In this document: positions 1 through 8,183 of the stretch, piece by piece
Numbering within the stretch: the stretch's first letter is position 1
Layout: every line of letters starts with the position of its first letter
Source of the DNA: Zhongshania aquimaris
GTDB taxonomy: Bacteria > Pseudomonadota > Gammaproteobacteria > Pseudomonadales > Spongiibacteraceae
Assembly: GCF_019312595.1 (NCBI RefSeq)
Contig: NZ_JAHWDQ010000002.1
Span: 310,001 to 374,000 of the forward strand
DNA: 64,000 nucleotides
Direction: 5' to 3'
Translations under genes and position numbers: made by a program
The notes under the pieces: model-generated
The model's input: the letters and a program-made list of their open reading frames with translations, nothing else
Databases searched by the model: none
What the model was told of the DNA's origin: nothing

Positions 1-168
1 AGCAAGGCTATTGTTGAATGCGGCTTGTTGAGCTTGATGCTGCTGTGCGGCGCAGACGTTTAATTCGCGCTGGCTGCCGTCCATTGTGCAATTCGCCGTC
101 GTGGATTCTGCTGTGCAGGCAATGGCAGTAAACGATATTAGTGCGGCGTAAAACCAGGGCTTTAGCAT
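1..168 (-). CDS. DUF1311/LprI-like secreted protein, N-terminal part (cut by window edge)
   Basis: This reading frame has no stop before the window edge, so only its first 56 codons are visible. It opens with a hydrophobic export signal (MLKPWFYAALISFTAIAC), with either a weak lipobox or an ordinary cleavage site near residues 18-20. It continues with C-x(6)-QxELNVCAAxQ. Paired cysteines around a 'T/Q-xEMNxCA' core are the hallmark of the DUF1311/LprI family of small periplasmic or envelope proteins, some of which are lysozyme inhibitors. The overlapping frame that starts slightly upstream has no such features and was discarded. The family call rests on one motif in a truncated protein, so it is moderate. 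Confidence 0.55.
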   Translation of the reverse strand, partial: MLKPWFYAALISFTAIACTAESTTANCTMDGSQRELNVCAAQQHQAQQAAFNNSLA

Positions 169-221
169 CAAAACCGCTCCATGATTTTTGGAAAAAAAGC
201 GCCAATACGTCGATCTACATT

Positions 222-488
222 TTACAAATCTAGATTGCGGGTTAACACTTCGGCAGATTTAATGATTCGCTTGGTTCGGTAAAGGTCGGGGTGCTTGTTT
301 TCAGCTGTGTAGCCCGCCGGCTCCCCAGTACCGTAATTGACAAGCCAAGAGGTCTCTGGTCGACGTTCACCCAATAGTTTTTTTAACTCCGGCGCGGTAA
401 TACCTAATGCTTCAGCTGCCGCATTGTTGCTGCAGCGGGTTTTGTTTTCATTTAGGTAATCTAGTATCGCTGCGATCTTGTCTTGCAT
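222..488 (-). CDS. Small conserved hypothetical protein, HTH-like N-terminus
   Basis: This is an 88-residue protein. Its first half (AAILDYLNENKTRCSNNAAAEALGI, here broken as residues 6-30) reads like a winged-helix or HTH segment. The second half carries RRPETSWLVN, then TGxPxGY, then HPDLYRT. I recall a similar 'GERRPEASWVV...TGxPxGY' pattern in short uncharacterised proteins of Pseudomonas and its relatives, but I cannot name a family. An AAGGA lies about 12 bases before the ATG, a little far for a ribosome site. It stands alone between DUF1311 and a 300-base spacer. A DNA-binding role is only a guess from the helical N-terminus. Confidence 0.6.
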   Translation of the reverse strand: MQDKIAAILDYLNENKTRCSNNAAAEALGITAPELKKLLGERRPETSWLVNYGTGEPAGYTAENKHPDLYRTKRIIKSAEVLTRNLDL

Positions 489-800
489 AATAAAACCGTG
501 TCCTTAAAAGTAGATGTCACCATTGTCTGCTGATGGAGAGCGCAGCACGCGGCGGTGTATATAGTGTTAGATCTGCACGGCGCGCTTACGTTAATCCCGT
601 AAGGCAATGTCCATAGCACTATCGATGTGTTTGAATAATCTGGCGATGCTGATCCTGCAGGGAAATTTCCCGTGTCGTTACCAAACGGCTTGCAAGGATG
701 AGTGCCAGTATGCAGCAATACAGGGTATTTGTCTGTAAAGTGGGCTATTACGAGGTAATTTGCGGAAATTCTATTAGTAGAATTTCGCCATATCAACACC
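489..800. other. Gene-free spacer with palindromes
   Basis: No convincing gene lies here. The frame that spans it on the minus strand has no family resemblance, is rich in Ser/Thr/Cys and overlaps its neighbour, so I treat it as noise. The spacer holds a 12-base perfect palindrome, GGGAAATTTCCC (660-671), and a perfect hairpin (765-786, listed separately). Confidence 0.5.
765..786. terminator. Perfect 9-bp hairpin 3' of the 801-1088 gene
   Basis: Arms GAAATTCTA (765-773) and TAGAATTTC (778-786) are exactly complementary around a 4-base loop. It sits just past the stop of the minus-strand gene at 801-1088. It is AU-rich and lacks a following T tract, so it is a weak terminator candidate and may simply protect the 3' end. 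Confidence 0.35.
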
Positions 801-1088
801 TTAGCCCTTGATAATGGAAACTCCGCTGACCTCGGTCAAACTGACGACCTCAGCTCTTTCGATGATTTTTACCAGCGTTGTTTGAATGGTTTCATCTTCT
901 CTTGCATCCTGATCACATACAAATTTTTGAATTTGCGGCTCAGCGCCTTCTTCTGTAATAAATGAAATCACAAGTTCGCTCGCCATCGCGGGCGTTGCGC
1001 CAAAATATTCCAAAGTGATTGAAGGGTAGCCATGGAAGCCTTTCTTGAGCTGCTTAGCGATACGCTTTTTTGCTTTGTCTAAATGCAT
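801..1088 (-). CDS. Conserved hypothetical protein (MHLDKAKKRIAKxxKKGFxGYP family)
   Basis: This is a 95-residue cytoplasmic protein with a very basic N-terminus (HLDKAKKRIAKQLKKGFHG), then a predicted beta-rich middle and the acidic DAREDETIQTTLVKIIERAE stretch. I recall similar short proteins of unknown function in marine gammaproteobacteria, but no characterised member. I chose the ATG at 1088, which has GAG about 9 bases upstream; the longer frame adds 22 residues with no similarity to family starts. It stands alone upstream of the CoA-transferase stop. There is no signal peptide or membrane segment. Confidence 0.6.
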   Translation of the reverse strand: MHLDKAKKRIAKQLKKGFHGYPSITLEYFGATPAMASELVISFITEEGAEPQIQKFVCDQDAREDETIQTTLVKIIERAEVVSLTEVSGVSIIKG

Positions 1089-1244
1089 AAAATAATTCTC
1101 AGGATAGGCAGTTTGCTTAATGCAATTGTGTTTAAACGCGCACGAAGAAAGCAATTAAAAATGTGTTTACCCGATAGGAAAAAGAAAGCGCCAATAAACG
1201 GTCAGTTTTTAAAAATCCACAAGGTATTGTTGGGCTACGACGAT

Positions 1245-2492
1245 TTAAATCACAGCATTATTTTTTAATGACACTAAGCGTTCAGCCGTCATACCAAGTA
1301 GTTCGGTTAACACCTCTTCAGTGTGTTGCCCAAGTTTAGGGCCGGCCCACTGCGTGCCGCCTGGGGTGCCGACAAGTTTTGGCGACATGCCGGGAATGGT
1401 GACCGTGCTGCTGTCGTCCAAGCCCACTTTTTCAAATAAGCCCCGCGCTTGAAAATGCGGGTCATTAGCCATGTCTTCGGCATTGTAAATTGGCCCAGCG
1501 GGTACGCGCACCGCGTCCAATTTTTCAATGACAGACTTTATCGGATGGCCAAGGCACCATTGGCTGATGGCGTCGTCTATTTTCTGTTGGTGTATAACGC
1601 GGCCCGCATTGTCTGCCATGGCGGGATCATCAGCAAAATCCTTACGACCTATTTCGGTCATGAGGCGTTTAAATATGGAGTCGCCATTGCCGCCGATAAT
1701 GACAAATTTATCGTCGAGGCAGCGATAGGTGTTGGTCGGTACTATGCCTGTTAGTGTCGTGCCGGAGGCTTCACGGATAATACCCTCTTCCGCGTACTCG
1801 GGCACCACCGATTCCAACATATTAAACATGGTTTCATATAGGGCAACATCGACCACTTGGCCATTGTGTATGCCGCGATCGCGGGCATTTAGGGCCATCA
1901 ATATGCCAATGATGGCGTGCAGAGACGCAATGCTATCGCCGAGACTCAGGTTAGGTCTTACCGGCGCTTCGCCGGGAAATCCATTGAGGTGGCGGAAGCC
2001 GCTAAAACCTTCACATACTGATGCAAAGCCGGGCTTTTCCGCATTGGGACCGGTTTGGCCGTAGCCAGAAATGCGGGTGTACACCAGCGCGGGATTGGCG
2101 GCTTTTAAATCCTCGGGCCCGAGTCCCCAATCTTCCATGACACCGGGACGAAAGTTTTCGATCAGGACATCGCACTGCGTGGCGAGATCACGCACCAATG
2201 CCTGCCCATCTGGGTGACGAAGATCAACGGTAACCGATTTTTTGTTGCGACCAATACTGTACCACCACAGCGAGGTGTCGCCCTTCATACTGCGCCAGCG
2301 GCGAATCGGGTCGCCAATTTCCGGTGGCTCAATTTTGATAACCTCGGCGCCGAAATAAGCGAGCATGGTGCTGGTGAACGGGCCGGCAATGAGCTGGCCT
2401 AATTCTAAAATTCGAATACCATGCAAGGGGCCTTTATTAGCAACCCCTTGATTTGATGTCGGGTTATTTAACGATGCTGCGGTGTCGACCAT
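1245..2492 (-). CDS. Family III CoA-transferase (CaiB/BaiF type)
   Basis: This 415-residue enzyme moves CoA between carboxylic acids through an aspartyl-CoA thioester. The N-terminal GIRILELGQLIAGPF, the GAEVIKIEPPxxGDPIRRW block, KKSVTVDLRHPDG and the ENFRPGVMEDWGL block are typical of CaiB/BaiF proteins. Asp186 in NLSLGDSIASLH is at the expected position of the catalytic aspartate. The nearest characterised subgroup I can suggest is the succinyl-CoA:dicarboxylate (glutarate, hydroxymethylglutarate) transferases, but the substrate cannot be read from sequence. It is the last gene of the minus-strand group with the esterase and HMG-CoA reductase, which makes a hydroxymethylglutarate-type substrate attractive as an inference. 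Confidence 0.88.
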   Translation of the reverse strand: MVDTAASLNNPTSNQGVANKGPLHGIRILELGQLIAGPFTSTMLAYFGAEVIKIEPPEIGDPIRRWRSMKGDTSLWWYSIGRNKKSVTVDLRHPDGQALVRDLATQCDVLIENFRPGVMEDWGLGPEDLKAANPALVYTRISGYGQTGPNAEKPGFASVCEGFSGFRHLNGFPGEAPVRPNLSLGDSIASLHAIIGILMALNARDRGIHNGQVVDVALYETMFNMLESVVPEYAEEGIIREASGTTLTGIVPTNTYRCLDDKFVIIGGNGDSIFKRLMTEIGRKDFADDPAMADNAGRVIHQQKIDDAISQWCLGHPIKSVIEKLDAVRVPAGPIYNAEDMANDPHFQARGLFEKVGLDDSSTVTIPGMSPKLVGTPGGTQWAGPKLGQHTEEVLTELLGMTAERLVSLKNNAVI

Positions 2493-2530
2493 AAAACGAG
2501 TAACTCGATGTCAGTTTGTCCGCGAAATAT

Positions 2531-3454
2531 TTATAGATTTAATATTTTGCTTAAAAACTGTTTGTTTGATTGAAGAATGTTTTTGCTAATATCCGCGTCC
2601 GGTACCAGTCCCTCAAATCCGTGTGGGGCGCCTGGTGCTGCGCAGAATTCGCACTCAACACCCGCTTCTTGTAGACGCTTTGCATATTGTTGATTCTCGT
2701 CAAAGAACAGGTCGATATCACCAACTGCCATCCACGTTGGCGGTAAATTACTAAGGTCTTCACGGCGCGCGGGGGCGGCGTAAGTTGGCACGGATTCTAG
2801 GCCTGGTTCCTGGTTTAGATAATGGCGCCAGGCGCCGCGATTATTTTTATTACTCCAAAGTCGATGTTTAAGACTGTCTAATTCGGTTCGCGTGGCCGTG
2901 CGATCATCTAGCATGGGGCAGAATAAAGCTTGTCCTGCGGGCTGAATTCCGCCGGCATCATGTATTCGCTGTACTAAACCCGCCGCCAGTCCGCCGCCCG
3001 CGCTCTGTCCAGATATGGCAATCCGGTGCGGTGATACCCCTAGCTCGTCGGCATGGTTTAGAAACCATTGCCACGCCGCATAACAGTCATCGTTGGCGGC
3101 GGGAAAAGGGTGCTTTGGCGCCAAGCGATATTCTACGGACACAACGGTGAGATTCAGGTTTTTGGCGTAAAGCGCACAGTCGCGATCATTTATATTTGCG
3201 TTTCCGATGATATAGCCGCCGCCATGTATCCACAGCAAACCAGCGCCCGATGACTCGCCGTTTGGCGTGTAAACGCGCACCCCGCTGTCGCCGAAGTCAT
3301 AATCCCTAATGTTTATGCCGAGCAGAGATGTCGGTTTGCCTTGAAGTTTTGAGAGAAGTTGAAATAAAGAAAGGAACAGCCTGTTGTGAAAAGGCACGCT
3401 CGGAATTCGGCCATAGAGTTTTCTAAGTTGTGGATCTATTTTATCGATGTGCAT
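2531..3454 (-). CDS. Alpha/beta hydrolase, hormone-sensitive-lipase-type esterase
   Basis: This is a carboxylesterase of the HSL (family IV, 'hydrolase_3') group. The oxyanion-hole motif HGGGYIIG, the nucleophile elbow GQSAGG and a late APGAPHGFE holding the catalytic histidine are all present; the acid is probably Asp in AVGDIDLFFDE. The ATG at 3454 gives 307 residues, the usual family length. An upstream ATG at 3574 is open too, but it would overlap the HMG-CoA reductase 3' end by 56 bases and add 40 residues without family character. There is no signal peptide, so it is probably cytoplasmic. In this cluster it might open a lactone or ester such as mevalonolactone, which is inference only. 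Confidence 0.88.
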   Translation of the reverse strand: MHIDKIDPQLRKLYGRIPSVPFHNRLFLSLFQLLSKLQGKPTSLLGINIRDYDFGDSGVRVYTPNGESSGAGLLWIHGGGYIIGNANINDRDCALYAKNLNLTVVSVEYRLAPKHPFPAANDDCYAAWQWFLNHADELGVSPHRIAISGQSAGGGLAAGLVQRIHDAGGIQPAGQALFCPMLDDRTATRTELDSLKHRLWSNKNNRGAWRHYLNQEPGLESVPTYAAPARREDLSNLPPTWMAVGDIDLFFDENQQYAKRLQEAGVECEFCAAPGAPHGFEGLVPDADISKNILQSNKQFLSKILNL

Positions 3455-3518
3455 GATTTGCGTATCTATTGTTATGTGTTGTTGCTTAGCCCCGTTGCTT
3501 AAAACGGAGCGAAGAAGT

Positions 3519-4697
3519 TCAGGGTCGGTTCCGGCCGAGCTGGTCGTGGCTAGAGACCCATTCGTCGGCAACAATTGCCGCGGCTAATGAGAGGTCGCCG
3601 GCGAGCACAGTTGCCGCCACAATTTCAGCGAGCTTGCGAGCCTTGCCCTGACCGTAGCAGTCCATCATTTCAAGACATTCGCGCTGAGTCGCTAAGCCGG
3701 TGCCGCCGCCGTAGCTGGCGCAAATTATCGAGGGCAGGGTGACTGAGTAATACAAATCGCCCGCTGGGGTGAGATCCATAAAGGCGATGCCGGTATGAGA
3801 TTCCACCACATTGGCTTCATCCTGGCCGGTGGCGATAAACATAGACGCGATACCGTTGGCGGAGTGCGGCCCATTGTAAGCGGATCCCGCAAGTAGGCTG
3901 CCCAAAACCGTGCGCTGACGAAGACGAAACATACGCTCTGGATCGGCGCGCATTAACGCTTTTAATACATCTTTGCTAATAGTGGCTTCGGCGACCACTT
4001 TCTTGCCGCGGCTGTGTAAGAGGTTCATATGCGAGTGTTTTTTATCAGTTTCTATGCCACTCGAAAGGGAGAAGTTTTCTATGGTGCCAGGGTAATTTTC
4101 AAGTATCCACTGGCATGCCTTGTGGGTAGCTTTGCCGGTCATATTTTGGCCGGCCGCATCACCGGTTGTGTAGTTGAATCGTGTATAAAGTTTGTTGGCA
4201 ATGACCCACTTCTGAATGTGCTGTAATTTGCCGATCGACGTAGTCGTTTCTGCTTGCTGGCAAATATTGGCGTGGCTTTGATCCAGCCAATTTGAAAAAT
4301 CACGGGCTTCGCGGGCGCTGGCAAATTCAAAGAGAGGTGCACGCTGCATAAACTCTTCAATAACGGTAACCGTTGCGCCGCCGGACTCGGAAATCACTCG
4401 CATGCCACGGCTATAAGAAGCGATCAAGGTTCCCTCGGTGGTGGCCATGGGAACATAGAACACGCCTTTGGCGTGCTCGCCATTAATTAGATAGGGGCCG
4501 GCCACGCCGACGGGCATTTGCACCACACCAATAAAGTTTTCGGCATTGCCCTCTACGCTGTGTGGGTCGATGGAGTAGTGACTGGTATGTTTTAGTGATA
4601 CGCCGGTTTCCTGCTCAATAAATTGGCGTCGCAGCGCAGCGGCGTCCTCGGAGTAGTTATCACCTTTAATTTTGGGGATCGGTTTACGCTCTTTCAT
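3519..4697 (-). CDS. Hydroxymethylglutaryl-CoA reductase, class I type
   Basis: This 392-residue enzyme interconverts HMG-CoA and mevalonate with NAD(P)(H). It has the class I signature ENFIGVVQMPVGVAGP (residues 53-68), whereas class II enzymes read differently here. All four catalytic residues known from the human enzyme have counterparts: Glu88 in TTEGT, Lys219 in TDKK, Asp293 in GQDEA and His384 in SSHDQLGRNR. It lacks the membrane domain of eukaryotic enzymes. The enzyme is uncommon in gammaproteobacteria, which make isoprenoids by the MEP route, and no other mevalonate-pathway gene is visible here. Context (symporter upstream; esterase and CoA-transferase downstream) suits catabolism of mevalonate to HMG-CoA better than biosynthesis. 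Confidence 0.9.
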   Translation of the reverse strand: MKERKPIPKIKGDNYSEDAAALRRQFIEQETGVSLKHTSHYSIDPHSVEGNAENFIGVVQMPVGVAGPYLINGEHAKGVFYVPMATTEGTLIASYSRGMRVISESGGATVTVIEEFMQRAPLFEFASAREARDFSNWLDQSHANICQQAETTTSIGKLQHIQKWVIANKLYTRFNYTTGDAAGQNMTGKATHKACQWILENYPGTIENFSLSSGIETDKKHSHMNLLHSRGKKVVAEATISKDVLKALMRADPERMFRLRQRTVLGSLLAGSAYNGPHSANGIASMFIATGQDEANVVESHTGIAFMDLTPAGDLYYSVTLPSIICASYGGGTGLATQRECLEMMDCYGQGKARKLAEIVAATVLAGDLSLAAAIVADEWVSSHDQLGRNRP

Positions 4698-4743
4698 ACG
4701 GCATCCACTTTATTGTTATGTTCGATGGGTTTTGGCGTCGATA

Positions 4744-6021
4744 TCAGCCTTTGCTTATTGCAATGAGGGTTTCCTCACCTTCGCTGCGGGCGATAACCAC
4801 GGCGGCACAGGAGTCGCTAAATACGTTCACAGCGGTGCGAATCATATCGAGTATGCGGTCGGTCACCAGCAGTAGCCCAATGCCTTCTAGTGGCAGGCCG
4901 ATGGCACCCAAAATGACGGAAATAGCGACTAAGCTCGCGGCGGGAATGCCGGCAACACCAATAGAGGTCAGCAGGGCGATCATGACAATGGTGAATTGTT
5001 GAACAAAGCCCAGCTCCAAGCCGTAAACCTGCGCAATAAACATGGCAGCCACACACTCATAGAGCGCGGTGCCATCCATATTCACCGTGGCGCCGAGTGG
5101 CAGCACAAAGCCACTAACCTGTTTGGAAACGCCAGATTCCTCTTGAATACTCTTTAAGGTCAGTGGCAGGGTGGCGGAGCTCGATGCAGTTGAAAATGCG
5201 GTAAGTAGTGCCGGTGTCATGGCGGCATAGTGTTTCTTCGGACTGACGCCACCAATAAAGCGAAGTACTAATGGCAGCGCAACAAAGGCGTGAATTAGTA
5301 GCGCAAGCAAAGCCGTAATGAAAAATAGCAGCATCGGCTTGAAGGCAACGAAGCCGGTAATGGCAACAGTTTTAGCGACCAGACCAAATACACCAATAGG
5401 CGCAAACTTCATCACCCACATCGTGATTTCGGTCATGATATCCATCACGCCCTGCCAAAAATGCATCAGCGTCGCGGCGTGATCTGATTTGCTGCGCGCT
5501 AAGAAAAAACCAAATAATAAACTAAAGAATATCAATCCCAGCATTTCGCCATTGGCTGCCGCCGCAACAATATTAGTCGGCACCATACGCACAAAAACTT
5601 CGACGATGTCGCCGGTACCGCGTCCTTCCACCTTAGCCAGTGTGTCGCTAAGCGCTGGGTCACTGCTGCTAATCGTGGCCGCTAGCGCTTGATTGTCGCC
5701 GCTGCCGGGGGCGATGACGTTGACGACGGCGAGACCAATTAAAATCGCGATAAGACTACTCGACGCGTAAAACAACAGCGTTTTGCCGCCTAGCTTTTCG
5801 AGTTTGTCACCTCCCACCCCAGCCATGCCGCTAATAATCGAGGACACCACCAGTGGCACGATTAGCATTTTTAATGCGTTGAGGAACATCGTACCTAAAA
5901 ATGCGTAAACCGCAGTGAAGGGTAAACTACCGATGCTTGCATCTGCGCCGCCAAAGATCCCAGCAGCAACTGCTAAAAGAATGGCCGCAACAATTTGCCA
6001 GTGCAGGGGGATATTTCGCAT
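4744..6021 (-). CDS. Dicarboxylate/amino acid:cation symporter (DAACS family)
   Basis: This is an inner-membrane Na+- or H+-coupled transporter of the GltP/DctA family, about 425 residues. It shows the diagnostic SSSATLPLTL serine-rich loop and LPLGATVNMDGTALYE in the C-terminal transport core, preceded by several hydrophobic helices. I chose the ATG at 6021 (MRNIPLHWQIVAAILL), which starts right before the first helix as in homologues; the longer frame adds 25 Cys/Ser/Phe-rich residues. It lies 46 bases upstream of the HMG-CoA reductase on the same strand, so it could import the substrate for that group. The specificity (dicarboxylate, glutamate or other) is not readable. Confidence 0.9.
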   Translation of the reverse strand: MRNIPLHWQIVAAILLAVAAGIFGGADASIGSLPFTAVYAFLGTMFLNALKMLIVPLVVSSIISGMAGVGGDKLEKLGGKTLLFYASSSLIAILIGLAVVNVIAPGSGDNQALAATISSSDPALSDTLAKVEGRGTGDIVEVFVRMVPTNIVAAAANGEMLGLIFFSLLFGFFLARSKSDHAATLMHFWQGVMDIMTEITMWVMKFAPIGVFGLVAKTVAITGFVAFKPMLLFFITALLALLIHAFVALPLVLRFIGGVSPKKHYAAMTPALLTAFSTASSSATLPLTLKSIQEESGVSKQVSGFVLPLGATVNMDGTALYECVAAMFIAQVYGLELGFVQQFTIVMIALLTSIGVAGIPAASLVAISVILGAIGLPLEGIGLLLVTDRILDMIRTAVNVFSDSCAAVVIARSEGEETLIAISKG

Positions 6022-6170
6022 AGTGACGATGACTCTTTTGCTAAAACTGTGGGAAAAGCACTTAAAACAGCTGAACGGTGAGAGTGCTAAAGCCATTACT
6101 CTAGCGTGCTAGCAAAGCAATGACCAGCCGAAAGACTGACGGAGATTGTGAAGTGTGGGGTGTGGGTGTG

Positions 6171-6332
6171 CGTGCGCCAGACGTCGGACGTCCGGCGTCT
6201 GGCACTTGGCAAGTTGAGGGTGGCGATTTCACACTGCGTCATCCCCGATCTTTTAAAACTACGTCATCCCCGACCCCGATCGGGGATCCATGTGAGCAAG
6301 CGAAAGCCTTTAACGTCCGACATCCGACTCCA
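6171..6332. repeat. Intergenic repeat cluster (GTCGGACGTC and GTCATCCCCG words)
   Basis: Three repeat-like blocks fill most of the 380-base gap between the symporter and galE. First, an inverted repeat at 6176-6203 with 13-base arms (GCCAGACGTCGGA / TCCGGCGTCTGGC, one mismatch). Second, GCGTCATCCCCGATC (6236-6250) repeated as ACGTCATCCCCGACC (6261-6275) and followed by the palindrome CCCCGATCGGGG (6274-6285) and GGATCCATG. Third, GTCCGACATCCGACT (6315-6329). The 'CGTCATCCCCG...CGGGGATCCA' form is a common dispersed repeat in proteobacterial genomes, and the GTCGGACGTC word recurs downstream of spoT (57346-57413). Frames that run through it are repeat artefacts. Confidence 0.6.
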
Positions 6333-6404
6333 AAAAGGCCCACTCAGTTAACTATTCTTTACAACTTCAATTAGAATAGCTGTTTTATCGTTTGGAAGTA
6401 GAAC

Positions 6405-7430
6405 ATGGAAACCATATTGGTTACGGGTGGCGCTGGGTATATCGGTAGTCATACCGTCGTAGAGTTGCAGGCAGCAGGCTACGGAGTTGTTATTCTCGAT
6501 AACCTCGTAAACAGCAACCCTGCGGTTATCTCACGGATTGAGAAAATTTCTGGTATCGCCCCTGAATTTGTTCAGGCAGATATTCGCGATGTGGAGGCAC
6601 TTGCGGCGGTGTTTGCCCGCTACAAGATCGATGCGGTTATTCATTTTGCGGGACTCAAAGCTGTTGGCGAAAGCGTTGAGCAACCGCTTCGCTACTACGA
6701 TAATAATGTGCGCGGCACCATGGCCTTATGTCAGGCAATGACGGATGCCGGTGTATTTAAATTGGTATTTAGCTCGTCGGCGACGGTGTATGGGCCGGAC
6801 GCGCCGGTACCGTATGAAGAGTCGATGCCATTGGGTCAGCCGTCCAGTCCCTATGGGGCGTCAAAGGCCATGGCAGAAAGAGTGCTGGCGGATTTGTGCG
6901 CATCAGACCCGCGTTGGGCGGTGGCGGCGCTGCGCTACTTCAACCCCATAGGCGCGCATGCGTCGGGATTGATCGGCGAAGACCCTTTGGGCATTCCAAA
7001 TAATCTTATGCCATTTATCAGTCGAGTTGCGGTGGGTAAATTGGCCGAGTTATCGATTTTTGGTAGTGATTACGAGACGCCCGACGGCACCTGCCTGCGC
7101 GATTATCTGCATGTGGTAGATTTAGCTGCAGGCCATTGCCAGTCTTTGCTGGCCTTACAGAAACCAGGACTGCACGCGTTTAATTTGGGTGCGGGTAAGG
7201 GTGTTTCTGTTTTGGAAATGGTCGAGGCATTCGAGTCGGTAACGGGTCAAGCGGTGCCATATAAAATTGCGCCGCGTCGCAGCGGTGATTTGCCGGCGTT
7301 TTGGGCGAATGCAGACAAGGCCGAACGAGAATTAAATTGGATTGCCGGTAGCTCGCTAGAACAGATGATGGCAGATACCTGGCGCTGGCAAAGTGGTAAC
7401 CCCGACGGTTATGGCCAGGGATCGGATTAG
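6405..7430 (+). CDS. galE: UDP-glucose 4-epimerase
   Basis: This 341-residue extended SDR enzyme interconverts UDP-glucose and UDP-galactose in the Leloir pathway and for surface polysaccharide precursors. It begins with the NAD-binding TGGAGYIGSH, and carries FAGLKAVGESV, the catalytic SSATVYG and YGASK (Tyr-x3-Lys), ALRYFNPIGAH and the C-terminal RRSGDLPAFWA block. All are full length and in order. A GGAAG sits 7 bases before the ATG. It is a single gene, preceded by the repeat cluster and convergent with the methyltransferase downstream. Confidence 0.96.
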   Translation: METILVTGGAGYIGSHTVVELQAAGYGVVILDNLVNSNPAVISRIEKISGIAPEFVQADIRDVEALAAVFARYKIDAVIHFAGLKAVGESVEQPLRYYDNNVRGTMALCQAMTDAGVFKLVFSSSATVYGPDAPVPYEESMPLGQPSSPYGASKAMAERVLADLCASDPRWAVAALRYFNPIGAHASGLIGEDPLGIPNNLMPFISRVAVGKLAELSIFGSDYETPDGTCLRDYLHVVDLAAGHCQSLLALQKPGLHAFNLGAGKGVSVLEMVEAFESVTGQAVPYKIAPRRSGDLPAFWANADKAERELNWIAGSSLEQMMADTWRWQSGNPDGYGQGSD

Positions 7431-7493
7431 CTAAGCTTGCTTCGAGCTTATGCTCGTCATTGATAATGGGCGTGTTTAGTACGCGCCCACCCC

Positions 7494-8114
7494 TCAGGAT
7501 TTTACCGCTTCCCCATAATACATATAGCCCGCGATCTTGGGCACGCCGTCGGCGTAGCAGGTGTCGAGTTTATTAATGGTAAATCCGCAGCTTGCGATGG
7601 ACTCGGCGATCGGCCGATTGAGGTGACAACCCCCCGCTAATTTTTTCCACACGGGGGTGATTTTGTTTTGCCAATGTTGCACTGCATGGCTGTCGGCTAA
7701 ACCGTGTTCACAAAATAGCAGTTTGCCGCTGGGCTTAAGTACACGATGCATTTGCGCCAGAGCAGCTTGCCAGTCCGGAATGGTGCAGAGTGTGTAGGTT
7801 AGCAATACGGTATCTACGCTCTCATCCTCTAGTGGAATAGCCTCACCGGGTAGATCCAGCCATTTTACCTCAACGGGGGAATTGTCGAGATTGCGCTGTG
7901 CTTTTTTGCGCATACCGATGGAAGGCTCCAAGCCCCAGACAAAGTCCACAATGTCTGGCTTGTACAGCGCCAAATTGATTCCGCTGCCCATACCTACTTC
8001 CAACACAACACCGCTGGCGAGTGGCACCACTTTTTCGCGCAGTGTCATAATGGTGCTCATCGAGCAGGCTTTGTCGATGATTACGGGCAGTATTTTATTA
8101 TCGTAAAAGCCCAT
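7494..8114 (-). CDS. Class I SAM-dependent methyltransferase
   Basis: This is a 206-residue Rossmann-fold methyltransferase. Motif I, VLEVGMGSGINLALY, binds S-adenosylmethionine, and the rest follows the Methyltransf_11 pattern (VDTVLLTYTLCTIPD, then LKPSGKLLFCEHG). The ATG at 8114 is preceded by a good ribosome site, GGAGAA, 7 bases away, which settles the start against an upstream ATG at 8147. Similar proteins are often annotated as phospholipid or menaquinone methyltransferases, and human METTL7 shares the EHG and GGCHLNR-type features; the substrate is not identifiable here. It is a monocistronic gene between convergent galE and the lumazine synthase. Confidence 0.85.
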   Translation of the reverse strand: MGFYDNKILPVIIDKACSMSTIMTLREKVVPLASGVVLEVGMGSGINLALYKPDIVDFVWGLEPSIGMRKKAQRNLDNSPVEVKWLDLPGEAIPLEDESVDTVLLTYTLCTIPDWQAALAQMHRVLKPSGKLLFCEHGLADSHAVQHWQNKITPVWKKLAGGCHLNRPIAESIASCGFTINKLDTCYADGVPKIAGYMYYGEAVKS

Positions 8115-8183
8115 AGCATGTTCTCCGTATATCGATTTTGTCGCCAAGGATATACCGACGCACCAGCGCAGCCTAGGGCTACT

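Noticed and set aside
461..799. A 112-codon minus-strand frame filling the early spacer
   Set aside because: It overlaps the neighbouring small gene, is Ser/Thr/Cys-rich, reads through a palindrome and a hairpin, and shows no family motif.
6120..6374. Two plus-strand frames before galE
   Set aside because: They are translations of the dispersed repeat block and start without ribosome sites.
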